64,000 bases of DNA. Origin: Porphyromonas pogonae. GTDB lineage: Bacteria; Bacteroidota; Bacteroidia; Bacteroidales; Porphyromonadaceae. The DNA is taken from contig NZ_CP143258.1 in the NCBI RefSeq assembly GCF_036320655.1, forward strand, positions 62,001 to 126,000, given 5' to 3'. Below the pieces are notes generated by a model that was not told the DNA's origin, ran no database searches, and was given only the letters and a program-made list of their open reading frames with translations. Every line of letters starts with the position of its first letter. The stretch's first letter is position 1. Below are positions 1 through 7,348 of the stretch, piece by piece. A program made the translations under genes and the position numbers.

Positions 1-246
1 GCGAAGATCGGATATCCTTGCCAATAGAAGATTTCGTGCCTGATCAGCTGTAAGTCTGCTGTACTCATTGCGGTGGATGGTAGGGACCCAAGCTCCTCGA
101 AATTCTCGTTTGGCAGGAAGATATTCCACTTGCTCTTTCAATGCGCTTTTGCGAGTACCGCAACTTACTGCCAGCATACTTACCGCCAAGGTAAGCACAA
201 GGGCTATCTTACAATGTTTCGACATATACGTCCTATATTTTTCCAT
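1..246 (-). CDS. Lipoprotein, N-terminus of a GHL10/DUF187-type glycoside hydrolase-like protein (partial)
   Basis: This is the first 82 codons of a gene reading out of the left edge of the window. The ATG at 246-244 opens a frame with no stop to base 1. The start is a lipoprotein signal: a hydrophobic stretch around residues 13-27 ending in LAVSC, with Cys29 as the lipidated residue. The mature part begins with KREFRGAWVPTIHRNEYSRL near residues 47-66. This resembles the first beta strand of the GHL10 (DUF187, YngK-like) TIM barrel, which usually reads EhRGhWhtTh. Members are surface or periplasmic lipoproteins thought to act on glycans. A TAAATTTG -7 box lies upstream on the minus strand at 268-261. 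A second in-frame ATG at codon 8 is possible. The family call rests on one motif because the catalytic region is outside the window. Confidence 0.6.
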   Translation of the reverse strand, partial: MEKYRTYMSKHCKIALVLTLAVSMLAVSCGTRKSALKEQVEYLPAKREFRGAWVPTIHRNEYSRLTADQARNLLLARISDLR

Positions 247-260
247 GTTTTTACAAGAAG

Positions 261-268
261 CAAATTTA
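261..268 (-). promoter_or_regulatory. -7 box for the GHL10-like lipoprotein
   Basis: On the minus strand this reads TAAATTTG, an exact match to the Bacteroidetes -7 consensus TAnnTTTG. It lies 15 bases before the ATG at 246, so the 5' leader would be very short. Confidence 0.5.
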
Positions 269-453
269 CGTTATAAGGTGCAATGTGACAAATAATGAAT
301 TGACTAATAAGCACAGCAATATCAATAGATACATTCTATCGAATCTCTTTTTTATATCATTCTTATCTATGGCTTGAAATGGGTAATGAAAAGGATGAAG
401 TGTAATCTGAGTGTTTTTTCGTATTTTCGTCTAAATTCGCAAACTCAATAATT

Positions 454-771
454 ATGGAAAATGAATTTATGCAACTGGAAGAAAACATCGTAATGATGCT
501 AAAAACGGTGTACGACCCCGAAATTCCGGTAAATATATATGATCTTGGGCTTATTTATAATGTAGATGTTGATGACCAGAACTTCGTCACCATCACCATG
601 ACACTTACAGCGCCCAATTGCCCGGCGGCAGACTTTATCATAGAAGATGTAAAAATGAAAGTAGAGAGTATAAAAGGAGTCAAAGGCGTTATGATTAATC
701 TCACTTTTGAGCCTGAGTGGAATAAAGATATGATGAGCGAAGAGGCTTTATTAGAGCTCGGATTTATGTAA
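454..771 (+). CDS. MIP18/DUF59-family Fe-S cluster assembly protein (SufT-like)
   Basis: This 105-residue single-domain protein of the MIP18 (DUF59, PaaD/SufT) family helps deliver or mature iron-sulfur clusters in the cytoplasm. The family signature DPEIPVNIYDLGLIY is at residues 21-35. The conserved reactive cysteine lies in TAPNCP (Cys56). The length is normal for a stand-alone SufT-like protein of Bacteroidetes. The start is the ATG at 454, the first in frame. lpxH follows 43 bases downstream on the same strand, so the two may be co-transcribed. No other suf genes are present here, so linkage to the SUF pathway is inferred from the family. Confidence 0.88.
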   Translation: MENEFMQLEENIVMMLKTVYDPEIPVNIYDLGLIYNVDVDDQNFVTITMTLTAPNCPAADFIIEDVKMKVESIKGVKGVMINLTFEPEWNKDMMSEEALLELGFM

Positions 772-814
772 ATGCCCCCTAGCTCTTTTTGATCTGTACA
801 AACATATTCCAAGC

Positions 815-1639
815 ATGTATATGGAACCAACACTCACTCCTCCGGCAAGAACAAAGATATTCTTTACCAGCGATGCCCATTTAGGCTCATACTATCATCA
901 GGATGCTCTTGCAGTCGAGCGAAAACTCACCGCTTGGCTCGATAGTATCAAATACGAAGCCATCGCACTGTATCTTTTGGGAGACATGTTTGATTACTGG
1001 TTCGAGTACAAAACGGTAGTTCCCCGAGGGCATGTGCGTTTTCTGGGTAAGCTGGCGGAGTTAAGTGATATGGGTGTAGAGATACATTTTTTTGCAGGCA
1101 ATCATGATATATGGTTCACCGATTACCTTGGACAAGAGATAGGAGCTACCATACACCATCGCCCCATTATTACCGATCTTCTGGGCAAAAGATTTAGACT
1201 ATCTCATGGCGACTCCGAATATTGTCCACTAAAGAAAAGTTACAATTTTCTTTATCATGCATTCCGATCGCCCCTACTCATCAAGCTGTACGGAGCCATT
1301 CATCCGAGATGGACGGTGGGGTTCGCCATGAACTGGTCATTACGTAGCAGGAAAAAAGGTCTCAAGCAGGAGACAGAGGGCAAGATTCCTCACGCTTATC
1401 GCAATGAGTACTTCAATGTGGAAGATGAGTGGCTGGTAAAGTTTTCCAAAGAATACAGTTTACAACACCCTGATATAGATTTCTTTATCTACGGTCACAG
1501 GCACATTATGATGGATCTTGCCATCAAAAATGACAAACGGGTCGTTATTTTGGGTGATTGGTTATCTTACTTCTCCTTCGGGGTGTGGGATGGCTCCGCT
1601 TTTTATCTCGAGGTGTGGGATCCCCAAGAACAGGCGTGA
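815..1639 (+). CDS. lpxH: UDP-2,3-diacylglucosamine diphosphatase
   Basis: LpxH hydrolyses UDP-2,3-diacylglucosamine to lipid X and UMP at the inner face of the cytoplasmic membrane, the fourth step of lipid A synthesis. The 274-residue protein shows the calcineurin-like metallophosphoesterase motifs in order: SDAHLG (19-24), GDMFD (56-60), GNHD (95-98), HGD (131-133) and GHRH (227-230). These supply the two-metal site. The length suits the Bacteroidetes LpxH form. Two candidate starts lie close together (815 and 821) and the longer is given. It follows the SufT-like gene by 43 bases. Other lipid A genes are not in the window. Confidence 0.88.
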   Translation: MYMEPTLTPPARTKIFFTSDAHLGSYYHQDALAVERKLTAWLDSIKYEAIALYLLGDMFDYWFEYKTVVPRGHVRFLGKLAELSDMGVEIHFFAGNHDIWFTDYLGQEIGATIHHRPIITDLLGKRFRLSHGDSEYCPLKKSYNFLYHAFRSPLLIKLYGAIHPRWTVGFAMNWSLRSRKKGLKQETEGKIPHAYRNEYFNVEDEWLVKFSKEYSLQHPDIDFFIYGHRHIMMDLAIKNDKRVVILGDWLSYFSFGVWDGSAFYLEVWDPQEQA

Positions 1640-1729
1640 AATACAAATTCTTTCATAAATTCACCGGAATCGAAGTCATATAATTGACAAATAAAACCAG
1701 GACCTGCAGTCATCAGATTTATTATTTCA

Positions 1730-1747
1730 GACTTTTGCAACAGTCTC
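1730..1747 (-). repeat. Remnant of the hairpin end of the 187-bp MITE
   Basis: The 18 bases GACTTTTGCAACAGTCTC are identical to the outer part of the hairpin end of the MITE copies at 7349-7535, 35552-35738 and 50136-50322. The rest of the element is absent. This is either a decayed copy or a separate insertion end. Confidence 0.5.
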
Positions 1748-1896
1748 AAAAGATTTTCTGTTATCCACATTCCCCTCTCATTAATACACCCAAAAACAAA
1801 TCCCGCTTAAAAAAGGAAGTTTGAGTGATGGAAGTTAAGACCTTCTATCTCTATCCCCTACTTGTTTTTTTAAGATAAAACAAAGCAACCCTCAGA

Positions 1897-1914
1897 AATG
1901 AACGATTATTCATT
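1897..1914. promoter_or_regulatory. Operator 1 of the TetR module (AATGAA-N6-TTCATT)
   Basis: The 18 bases form an inverted repeat with arms AATGAA and TTCATT separated by CGATTA. The site ends 9 bases before the tetR -7 box, placing it over the -33 region, where a bound repressor would block transcription. A nearly identical site (spacer CGAATA) lies in front of the divergent oxidoreductase gene at 6404-6421. TetR-family dimers commonly bind such palindromes and repress their own genes. Confidence 0.72.
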
Positions 1915-1923
1915 CGCTTTTCT

Positions 1924-1931
1924 TATATTTG
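1924..1931 (+). promoter_or_regulatory. -7 box of the tetR operon
   Basis: TATATTTG matches the Bacteroidetes TAnnTTTG box exactly and lies 28 bases before the tetR ATG, immediately downstream of the palindromic operator. Confidence 0.7.
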
Positions 1932-1959
1932 CATTATCAAACATAAAGAAAAACGAATT

Positions 1960-2559
1960 ATGGGGTTGGACAACTTGACGGAAACATTACCGGAAAAGGA
2001 ATTAGCACTGCTCAAAGCAGCATTGGAGATGATCAATAACAGTGGCTTTCATGATGCGCCCATGTCCAAGATTGCAAAAAACGCGGGCGTAGCTGTAGGC
2101 ACTATCTACATTTACTTCAAGAGTAAGCAAGAGCTTATCAACAAGCTTTATATCACTGTAAAACGTGATTTCTGCCAAAAAGCCTTCGGCAACATCGAGC
2201 TAAACGAGCATAAACCTGACGAAGCTACTTTCCGCCAACTATGGTACAATATTGCAAACTACAAAATTAAAAATAAAGCAGAGTCGGCCTTTCTGATGCA
2301 ATGCGACACATCTCCCATTGTAGACAAAGAGACTTTCAAGAAAGGAATCGAATTCATGAATCCTTTATTGGAGATATGGCAATATGGCAAAGAAAATAAA
2401 ATCATCAAAGATGTTTCGAGCTATCTGCTTTACGCCTATTTTGTATATCCTATCAATTTCCTCATTTTCACAGCATATGAGAGATATGACAGCCAAGAGT
2501 GCGAAAGCCTTTTCGGAGAAGCCTATCGTGCCGCATGGGATGCTATCAAATTGAGATAA
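1960..2559 (+). CDS. TetR/AcrR family transcriptional regulator
   Basis: The 199-residue protein has a TetR N-terminal helix-turn-helix at about residues 15-60, with the characteristic stretch SKIAKNAGVAVGTIYIYFKS (36-55). The variable ligand-binding helical domain follows. It is the first gene of a + strand unit with a catalase-like protein (30-base gap), a nitroreductase and a DoxX protein. Its promoter overlaps an AATGAA-N6-TTCATT palindrome that recurs at the facing oxidoreductase gene, so it very likely represses both units. The ligand is unknown; the gene content suggests an electrophile, quinone or peroxide-derived signal. Confidence 0.9.
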   Translation: MGLDNLTETLPEKELALLKAALEMINNSGFHDAPMSKIAKNAGVAVGTIYIYFKSKQELINKLYITVKRDFCQKAFGNIELNEHKPDEATFRQLWYNIANYKIKNKAESAFLMQCDTSPIVDKETFKKGIEFMNPLLEIWQYGKENKIIKDVSSYLLYAYFVYPINFLIFTAYERYDSQECESLFGEAYRAAWDAIKLR

Positions 2560-2589
2560 AACAGACCGAACAAACATACACACAAAAAC

Positions 2590-3594
2590 ATGATCGATCA
2601 ATCAAAAGAACAGCAGCTCATAGCCGAAATGGAATCCATCCTACAAGAAAAGATGGAGAAGGACTATGCACAAGGCGAAACCAAGCGTGATGCTCACCCT
2701 AAAACATTGGGACTGATGCAAGCTAAGTTCCGCGTTATGGAAGATATTCCCTCTCAAGTGTCACAGGTGGCAGGAATTTTTTCTACTCCGGGCGAATATC
2801 AGGCATGGGTAAGATTTTCCAACGCCAGCGGCAGTATACAATCCGACCAAAAGAAGGACTTCCGCGGCATAGGCATCAAACTGATGGGTGTAGAAGGAGA
2901 AAGGCTCAATCAGGATGAGAAGCAAACTCAAGATTTTTTGCTGATGACCTATCCTATCATGCCTTTGGGTACTGTACAGCTTTTCCGTGATGCAGTATAT
3001 TACTCCATCAAGAAAAGTCCGCTACTCCTCGTGCTCAAATTTCTCTTTGGTGGCCATGCTTCCATACTCAAGCATCTTGCCCAAGGCAAGAAACACGACA
3101 CATCTCCCCTTGATCTCAATTACTGGAGCACCACTCCCTATAGATTGGGTGATACGGCTGTAAAATACAAATTAGTACCGACCTCCACTTATCGGTCTGC
3201 TCTCCCTTCGCATCTTACCTCTGATTATCTGCGGGATAATATGAAAAAACATTTACAGAATGCACCTGCAACGTTCGATTTCATGATACAGTATTTCAAG
3301 GACGAGCAAACCACTCCTATCGAAGATGCAGCCATCGAATGGAAAGAATTTGATGCGCCTTATATCAAAGTGGCAGAGCTCAGTATAGATCCGCAGGATT
3401 TCTGTACTGCACGCCACGAAGAACTCAGTGAAGCTCTCACATTCTCCCCCTCCAATACACTCAAAGCCAATGAACCTCTTGGAGGTATCAATCGTGCCCG
3501 CATCACGATCTATAGGAACCTGAGCCTCTTTCGCCACCGCCGAAACGGCAAGAAGCTGTATGAGCCCCTGCCGGAAAATATTACAAAAGATTAG
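2590..3594 (+). CDS. Catalase-family (heme-dependent catalase-like, y4iL-type) protein
   Basis: The 334-residue protein belongs to the small catalase-like group. It keeps a shortened catalase core: a candidate distal histidine in KRDAHPKTLGLMQAKF (His36), the WVRFSNA strand (73-79) and DFRGIGIKLMG (90-100). Typical monofunctional catalases are nearly 500 residues, so this is the reduced form and may act as a peroxidase or on lipid hydroperoxides rather than as a true catalase. There is no signal peptide, so it should be cytoplasmic. It is second in the TetR-controlled operon, and the facing unit encodes Ohr, which supports a peroxide-related role. Activity cannot be read from the sequence. 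Confidence 0.78.
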   Translation: MIDQSKEQQLIAEMESILQEKMEKDYAQGETKRDAHPKTLGLMQAKFRVMEDIPSQVSQVAGIFSTPGEYQAWVRFSNASGSIQSDQKKDFRGIGIKLMGVEGERLNQDEKQTQDFLLMTYPIMPLGTVQLFRDAVYYSIKKSPLLLVLKFLFGGHASILKHLAQGKKHDTSPLDLNYWSTTPYRLGDTAVKYKLVPTSTYRSALPSHLTSDYLRDNMKKHLQNAPATFDFMIQYFKDEQTTPIEDAAIEWKEFDAPYIKVAELSIDPQDFCTARHEELSEALTFSPSNTLKANEPLGGINRARITIYRNLSLFRHRRNGKKLYEPLPENITKD

Positions 3595-3633
3595 TCCCGT
3601 TTACTATTAATAACAATAAAACTTATTTTGATT

Positions 3634-4263
3634 ATGGAATTAACTAAAGCCCTAGAATGGCGCTATGCGACTAAAAAGTTCGATACTGAGAAAAAAGTGA
3701 GCGAAGAAGACCTCGCTACAATTAAGGAAGCTATCCGACTTTCTCCCTCATCCATAGGATTACAACCTTACGTGGTATTGACCGTAAAAGATCCGGCAAT
3801 ACGTCAGCAACTACAACCTTTGGCTTGGGGACAACCACAAATCACCGAAGCTTCGCACCTGCTTGTTTTTTGTAACATGACTTCCCTTCCGGCTGAATAT
3901 ATCGATGCTTGTGCCGAACTGCACCGATCTGAACGCAATGGTGACGAAGCCATGGTACAACAATTCAAAGGGGTGGCTGCTAAAATAGCATCCGACAAAA
4001 ATGCCGAACAACTTGCCGCATGGACAGCCCACGAAACGTTTATTAGCGTAGGCATAGCTATAGCAGCATGCGCAGAGCTCAAGATAGATGCTTGTCCTAT
4101 GGGAGGTTTCGAACCCAAGGAAGTAAATCGTATTCTTGGACTTGATGCTCAGGGACTCAATGCCGTTCACATCCTACCTATTGGTTACAGATCTGCAGAG
4201 GATGCTTACGAAAAGCTACCCAAAGTACGCAAACCGGAAACGATGCTTTTTCCTGAAATTTAA
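3634..4263 (+). CDS. NAD(P)H-dependent nitroreductase-family oxidoreductase
   Basis: This 209-residue FMN-binding nitroreductase-like protein carries the N-terminal phosphate-binding motif RYATKKFD (10-17) and the LSPSSIGLQPY segment (36-46). Related NfsB-type enzymes reduce quinones, nitroaromatics and other electrophiles in the cytoplasm. The ATG at 3634 (MELTKALEWRYATKKFD) is preferred over a TTG two codons earlier because it matches the usual family N-terminus. It is third in the TetR-controlled unit, 39 bases after the catalase-like gene. The true substrate is unknown. Confidence 0.88.
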   Translation: MELTKALEWRYATKKFDTEKKVSEEDLATIKEAIRLSPSSIGLQPYVVLTVKDPAIRQQLQPLAWGQPQITEASHLLVFCNMTSLPAEYIDACAELHRSERNGDEAMVQQFKGVAAKIASDKNAEQLAAWTAHETFISVGIAIAACAELKIDACPMGGFEPKEVNRILGLDAQGLNAVHILPIGYRSAEDAYEKLPKVRKPETMLFPEI

Positions 4264-4284
4264 TATTTAAACTCAACCCTCTTC

Positions 4285-4333
4285 TTATACGTCGGCATGC
4301 CTACACTTTTTGAGTACAGGCTCCGGCGTATAA
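4285..4333 (+). other. Long stem-loop before the doxX gene
   Basis: Bases 4285-4295 (TTATACGTCGG) pair with 4323-4333 (CCGGCGTATAA) over 11 positions including one G-U pair. The inner loop can extend the stem through GCCT 4299-4302 and AGGC 4318-4321. It lies between the nitroreductase stop and the preferred doxX start. No T-tract follows, so it is not a classical terminator. It may adjust expression or protect the mRNA within the operon. Confidence 0.5.
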
Positions 4334-4347
4334 AACAAACATTTACT

Positions 4348-4758
4348 ATGCAGAATAAAAAAATCAGCTCATACATCATGCAAGGCCTGCGCTATCTTCT
4401 TGCTGTATTTATGATATACGCAGGGGCCCAACACTTCATGAAACCTTTGTTTTACATTCCTTTTGTTCCGGCATTTTTGCCTTGGAAAGAATGTATAGTA
4501 TTGCTCTCAGGTATTGCGGAAGTATTGGTAGGAGCATGCCTTTTCTTTCCTCCTCGTATATCTCGTTGGGGAGGACTTGCGGTATTTGTGATGATGCTTG
4601 TGTTTATGCCCATTCATATTTGGGATGTTTTCTCAGATACACCGGCCATAGGCAATCATAAAGTTGCTATTATACGTGTCTTTGTACAGATTATTTTCCT
4701 TCTTTGGACATGGAGCGTTTATAGGTTCCTATCCCGCAAAAACCAATACAACGCCTAA
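4348..4758 (+). CDS. DoxX-family membrane protein
   Basis: The 136-residue protein has four predicted membrane helices and the DoxX-like segment RYLLAVFMIYAGAQHF near its start, followed by a loop with FVPAFLP. DoxX/MauE-like proteins are inner-membrane components often linked to thiol or redox stress. The ATG at 4348 is preferred over one at 4297 because the extra residues are basic and non-membrane, and the earlier start lies inside the 4285-4333 stem-loop. It is the last gene of the TetR unit and a strong terminator follows at 4801. Its biochemical function is not established. Confidence 0.75.
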   Translation: MQNKKISSYIMQGLRYLLAVFMIYAGAQHFMKPLFYIPFVPAFLPWKECIVLLSGIAEVLVGACLFFPPRISRWGGLAVFVMMLVFMPIHIWDVFSDTPAIGNHKVAIIRVFVQIIFLLWTWSVYRFLSRKNQYNA

Positions 4759-4800
4759 GCCCAAAAAGTAAAAATCCGTTCCGATCTCTCAGCAATAATA

Positions 4801-4852
4801 GGGGCTGTCCTAAGATCTTATTAAAGACTAAGGACAGCCCCGGCTGTTTTTT
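4801..4852 (+). terminator. Rho-independent terminator of the tetR-doxX unit
   Basis: GGGGCTGTCCT pairs with AGGACAGCCCC at 4831-4841, and a run of six T follows at 4847-4852. It lies 43 bases after the doxX stop and separates this unit from the convergent ohr gene. Confidence 0.85.
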
Positions 4853-4927
4853 CAAAGGATTAAATTAGTTATAAAACAAGTAACAAATAGGAATACTGAT
4901 TGGCTCAACCAAGAGCAATCAATGGCA

Positions 4928-5344
4928 TTACAATAGCTTTACCTCAACGTCGATATTACCTCGGGTAGCATTGGAATAGGGACAAACCTGATGAGCCTGA
5001 GCAATAAGTTGCTCCCCGACCTCTCTTTCCACATCCGGGATAAGTACCTCAATGGTCACAGCCAAGCTGAAGCCACCATTTTCATTAGCACCGATACCCA
5101 CCTTTGCAGTAGTCTCGGTGGTTTTGAGCCGTATACGCTGCTTACGAGCCACCAGATTCAATGCACTATCGAAGCAAGCAGCATAACCTGCCGCAAAAAG
5201 TTGCTCAGGATTGGTAAAAGCACCGCCTTTACCTCCCATCTCTTTGGGTATTTCGATCTTAAAATCCAGTACGCCATCGGCTGACGACACTTTACCTTCA
5301 CGTCCGCCTACCGCGGTAGCTTGTGTTTGATATATAAGTTGCAT
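4928..5344 (-). CDS. Organic hydroperoxide resistance protein (Ohr subfamily of OsmC)
   Basis: Ohr reduces organic and fatty acid hydroperoxides in the cytoplasm with a reactive cysteine pair. The 138-residue protein has both cysteines in their family contexts: Cys57 in AAGYAACFDSAL and Cys121 in VCPYSNATRGNIDV. The conserved Glu of NPEQL is at 47, and the length is normal. The gene starts 14 bases after the NADP-dependent oxidoreductase and is probably co-transcribed with it from the operator-bearing promoter near 6400. Its presence beside a catalase-like gene and DoxX across a convergent junction supports a peroxide or electrophile stress regulon. Confidence 0.92.
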   Translation of the reverse strand: MQLIYQTQATAVGGREGKVSSADGVLDFKIEIPKEMGGKGGAFTNPEQLFAAGYAACFDSALNLVARKQRIRLKTTETTAKVGIGANENGGFSLAVTIEVLIPDVEREVGEQLIAQAHQVCPYSNATRGNIDVEVKLL

Positions 5345-5358
5345 AAAATTGATTTTTA

Positions 5359-6363
5359 TTATTTTGACACTTTGACGAGTAGTTTACCGGTATTTCTTCC
5401 TTCAAAAAGTCCGATGAAAGCTTCGGGCAGCTTATCGAACCCTTGCAATACAGTCTCATGATAAAGAAGTTTTCCTTCTTTGATCCATTCGGCAAGTTGT
5501 TTTATGGCTTCGGGGTAGTACTCATTGTAGTCATTGACTATAAAGCCTTTCATAAGAGCGCTGTTTTTTACCAAAGCGACTTGCGGACGAGGTCCCATAG
5601 GCATCTCAGTACTGTTGTAAAGAGAGATCTGCCCACAAAGGATAATCCTCGCAAATCTATTGATGTGAAGCAGTACAGCATCCGATACTTCTCCCCCTAC
5701 GTTGTCATAATAGACATCCACGCCATTGGGGCAACACTCGGCTACAGCTTTGGAAAGATCTCCGGCTGTCTTATAGTTGATCACGGCATCAAAGCCCAAC
5801 TCATTCTTCAGGAAGTTTGCCTTCTCCTCACTCCCCGCTATACCCACTACGTGGCAACCCATGATTTTGGCTATTTGACCCACTACCGAACCCACAGCTC
5901 CGGCAGCTCCTGATATCACTACTGTTTCACCGGACTTAGGTGCCCCTATACGAGTCAGCCCCAGATAGGCAGTAAGTCCCGGCATACCTAATATACCCAG
6001 ATAATAACTTGCAGGAGCTATGTTGGCATCCACCTTGTTGAGCTTATCAGCTCGTACCACTTGCTCTTCTTTCCAAGGTAAATTGCCCAGCACAACCTCG
6101 CCTTTCGAGAGTGCACCTGACTTGCTTTCCACGACCTCTGCAACTACACCGCCTTCCAGAGGCTTGCCCGTTTCAAAAGGGGGAATGTATGACTTAGAAT
6201 CCGACATACGGCCTCTCATGTATGGGTCTACAGATATATACAATGCCCGTACAAGGACTTCTCCGTCATGCAATTCATAACTTCCGGATACTTCTTTTAT
6301 CTCAAAATTGTCGCGAGACACCATTCCCACAGGTCTCGACTTAAAAATAATTTCTCTGTTCAT
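5359..6363 (-). CDS. NADP-dependent oxidoreductase of the MDR superfamily (CurA/YncB/leukotriene B4 dehydrogenase-like)
   Basis: The 334-residue zinc-independent medium-chain reductase has the family signature SVDPYMRGRMSD (44-55) and the Rossmann glycine motif SGAAGAVGS (151-159). Relatives such as CurA and prostaglandin reductase saturate the double bond of alpha,beta-unsaturated ketones and aldehydes with NADPH. That fits detoxification of lipid-peroxidation products. ohr follows 14 bases downstream. The promoter carries the same AATGAA-N6-TTCATT site as tetR, which is the main reason to place this gene in the TetR regulon. The exact substrate is unknown. Confidence 0.88.
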   Translation of the reverse strand: MNREIIFKSRPVGMVSRDNFEIKEVSGSYELHDGEVLVRALYISVDPYMRGRMSDSKSYIPPFETGKPLEGGVVAEVVESKSGALSKGEVVLGNLPWKEEQVVRADKLNKVDANIAPASYYLGILGMPGLTAYLGLTRIGAPKSGETVVISGAAGAVGSVVGQIAKIMGCHVVGIAGSEEKANFLKNELGFDAVINYKTAGDLSKAVAECCPNGVDVYYDNVGGEVSDAVLLHINRFARIILCGQISLYNSTEMPMGPRPQVALVKNSALMKGFIVNDYNEYYPEAIKQLAEWIKEGKLLYHETVLQGFDKLPEAFIGLFEGRNTGKLLVKVSK

Positions 6364-6396
6364 ATATTCTTGTTCATTTAATAAAATTCAATGGGT

Positions 6397-6404
6397 TAAA
6401 GATA
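6397..6404 (-). promoter_or_regulatory. -7 box of the oxidoreductase-ohr unit
   Basis: On the minus strand it reads TATCTTTA, one base from the TAnnTTTG consensus. It abuts operator 2, so a repressor bound there would cover the region just upstream of this box. Confidence 0.5.
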
Positions 6405-6421
6405 ATGAACGAATATTCATT
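6404..6421. promoter_or_regulatory. Operator 2 of the TetR module (AATGAA-N6-TTCATT)
   Basis: The arms AATGAA (6404-6409) and TTCATT (6416-6421) are identical to operator 1 at 1897-1914. The six-base spacer (CGAATA) differs from operator 1 at two positions. The two sites flank the six-gene region and each precedes the first gene of its unit. Confidence 0.72.
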
Positions 6422-6646
6422 CTGCAAATATTTTTACAGTTTTCTTTTCATGAGAGAGAAGATTTAACATTTCAAGCACTTATTTCAATGAGTAAAACGA
6501 AAAAAGGATAGTCCCCCCGGAAATAGTTTACCACAATATTTACCCCAAGTATAAAGCTCGTTTGTCACTGATGAGTTCATCTGCGATAAGCAATACGAGA
6601 GCTGCTACCAACATGAAAGGGCTATGAAAAAAATCTGCTCAAGCTC

Positions 6647-6678
6647 TTGACAAAGGGGGGTGTGATGTTGTATCTTTG
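6647..6678 (+). promoter_or_regulatory. Strong orphan promoter (TTGACAAAG ... TATCTTTG)
   Basis: TTGACAAAG at 6647-6655 is followed 15 bases later by an exact -7 box TATCTTTG at 6671-6678. The arrangement resembles strong stable-RNA promoters of Bacteroidetes. The closest match in the window is on the minus strand at 35844-35878 (31 of 35 bases identical). No annotated gene follows; a terminator ends the region at about 6969. Confidence 0.6.
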
Positions 6679-6685
6679 TTGCAAA

Positions 6686-6969
6686 ACACAGCTATCTCCG
6701 CACACTACAAATAAATTACCCAACAAACTATAAAGCACAGCCACGGACACCGATATGAATAAGAACATAAATACTGCATTAAGCCCCAAAGCGAATCATC
6801 ACTTATTCGCAAAATACCGGTACGTGCCCCCGGCATTATATGCCCTTACATTTTGTCAGAATTAGATCTATAAACCCCAAATATCAAAATGTCAGTATGT
6901 AAAAAATAGATATAAAACAGACACAAATCGTCCGTAAGCAGAACTTTGCCCTCTGTTTGCGGATTTTTT
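6686..6969 (+). ncRNA. Candidate non-coding transcript (function unknown)
   Basis: The limits are set by the promoter at 6647-6678 and by a hairpin TCCGTAAGCAGA / TCTGTTTGCGGA (6931-6942 / 6952-6963, 10 of 12 positions paired) followed by TTTTTT. Together they predict an RNA of about 280 bases. A 36-codon frame beginning at 6755 is the only notable frame inside and has no recognised motif. It could instead be the leader of a lost gene. No known RNA family was recognised. Confidence 0.4.
6931..6969 (+). terminator. Orphan Rho-independent terminator
   Basis: A 12-position stem with two mismatches and a short loop ends in six T at 6964-6969. No + strand protein gene lies upstream, so it should end the transcript predicted from 6686. 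Confidence 0.6.
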
Positions 6970-6990
6970 ATTTACATCAGGCAATAAGGA

Positions 6991-7114
6991 TTTTCTTAGT
7001 TGCGCTCCAATATTTTTGTAACTAAGAAAAAGTTTTTTTCTAACTAAGACATCAGACTTTCGTAACTAAGAAAATAGTGGAGCGTAACTAAGAAAATAAT
7101 GAAACGTAACTAAG
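6991..7114. repeat. 22-bp-period repeat array 1 (core TAACTAAGAAAA)
   Basis: TAACTAAG begins at 7019, 7041, 7063, 7085 and 7107, exactly 22 bases apart each time. The core extends to TAACTAAGAAAA in four of the five units and the remaining bases vary. An inverted unit (TTTTCTTAGTTGCGCTCCA, 6991-7009) pairs with 7078-7096 at 18 of 19 positions. Arrays 2 and 3 share the period and the mixed orientation but not the sequence. Confidence 0.85.
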
Positions 7115-7348
7115 AAAAAATCATCCTACAATTACAGCACTAATCAATCCCTTAGCACACCCACACCACCTTATTTTGCAATAAAAAGCCATGACGCCTA
7201 AAAACAAAAAGAATCAAAGCAGGAATACTACCAACCACAATGGTATAAAAATAAGCATATCAGCATCATTATGACAACCCGAAGTCTAATAAAAATGTAA
7301 GTTTTAGCGGCCCTCACACCATTCATCAAAACGCATCACTCACCTACT

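Larger units (their letters stand above)
1640..1959. other. Intergenic region between lpxH and tetR
   Basis: This 320-base stretch holds no convincing gene. It contains an 18-base remnant of the MITE hairpin end (1730-1747), and near its right end the operator and -7 box of the tetR unit. The rest is A+T-rich with no obvious structure. Confidence 0.7.

Noticed and set aside
6991-7114. CRISPR array
   Set aside because: Units of 22 bp with 8-12 conserved bases are far shorter than CRISPR repeats and spacers, units occur in both orientations, and no cas gene is present.
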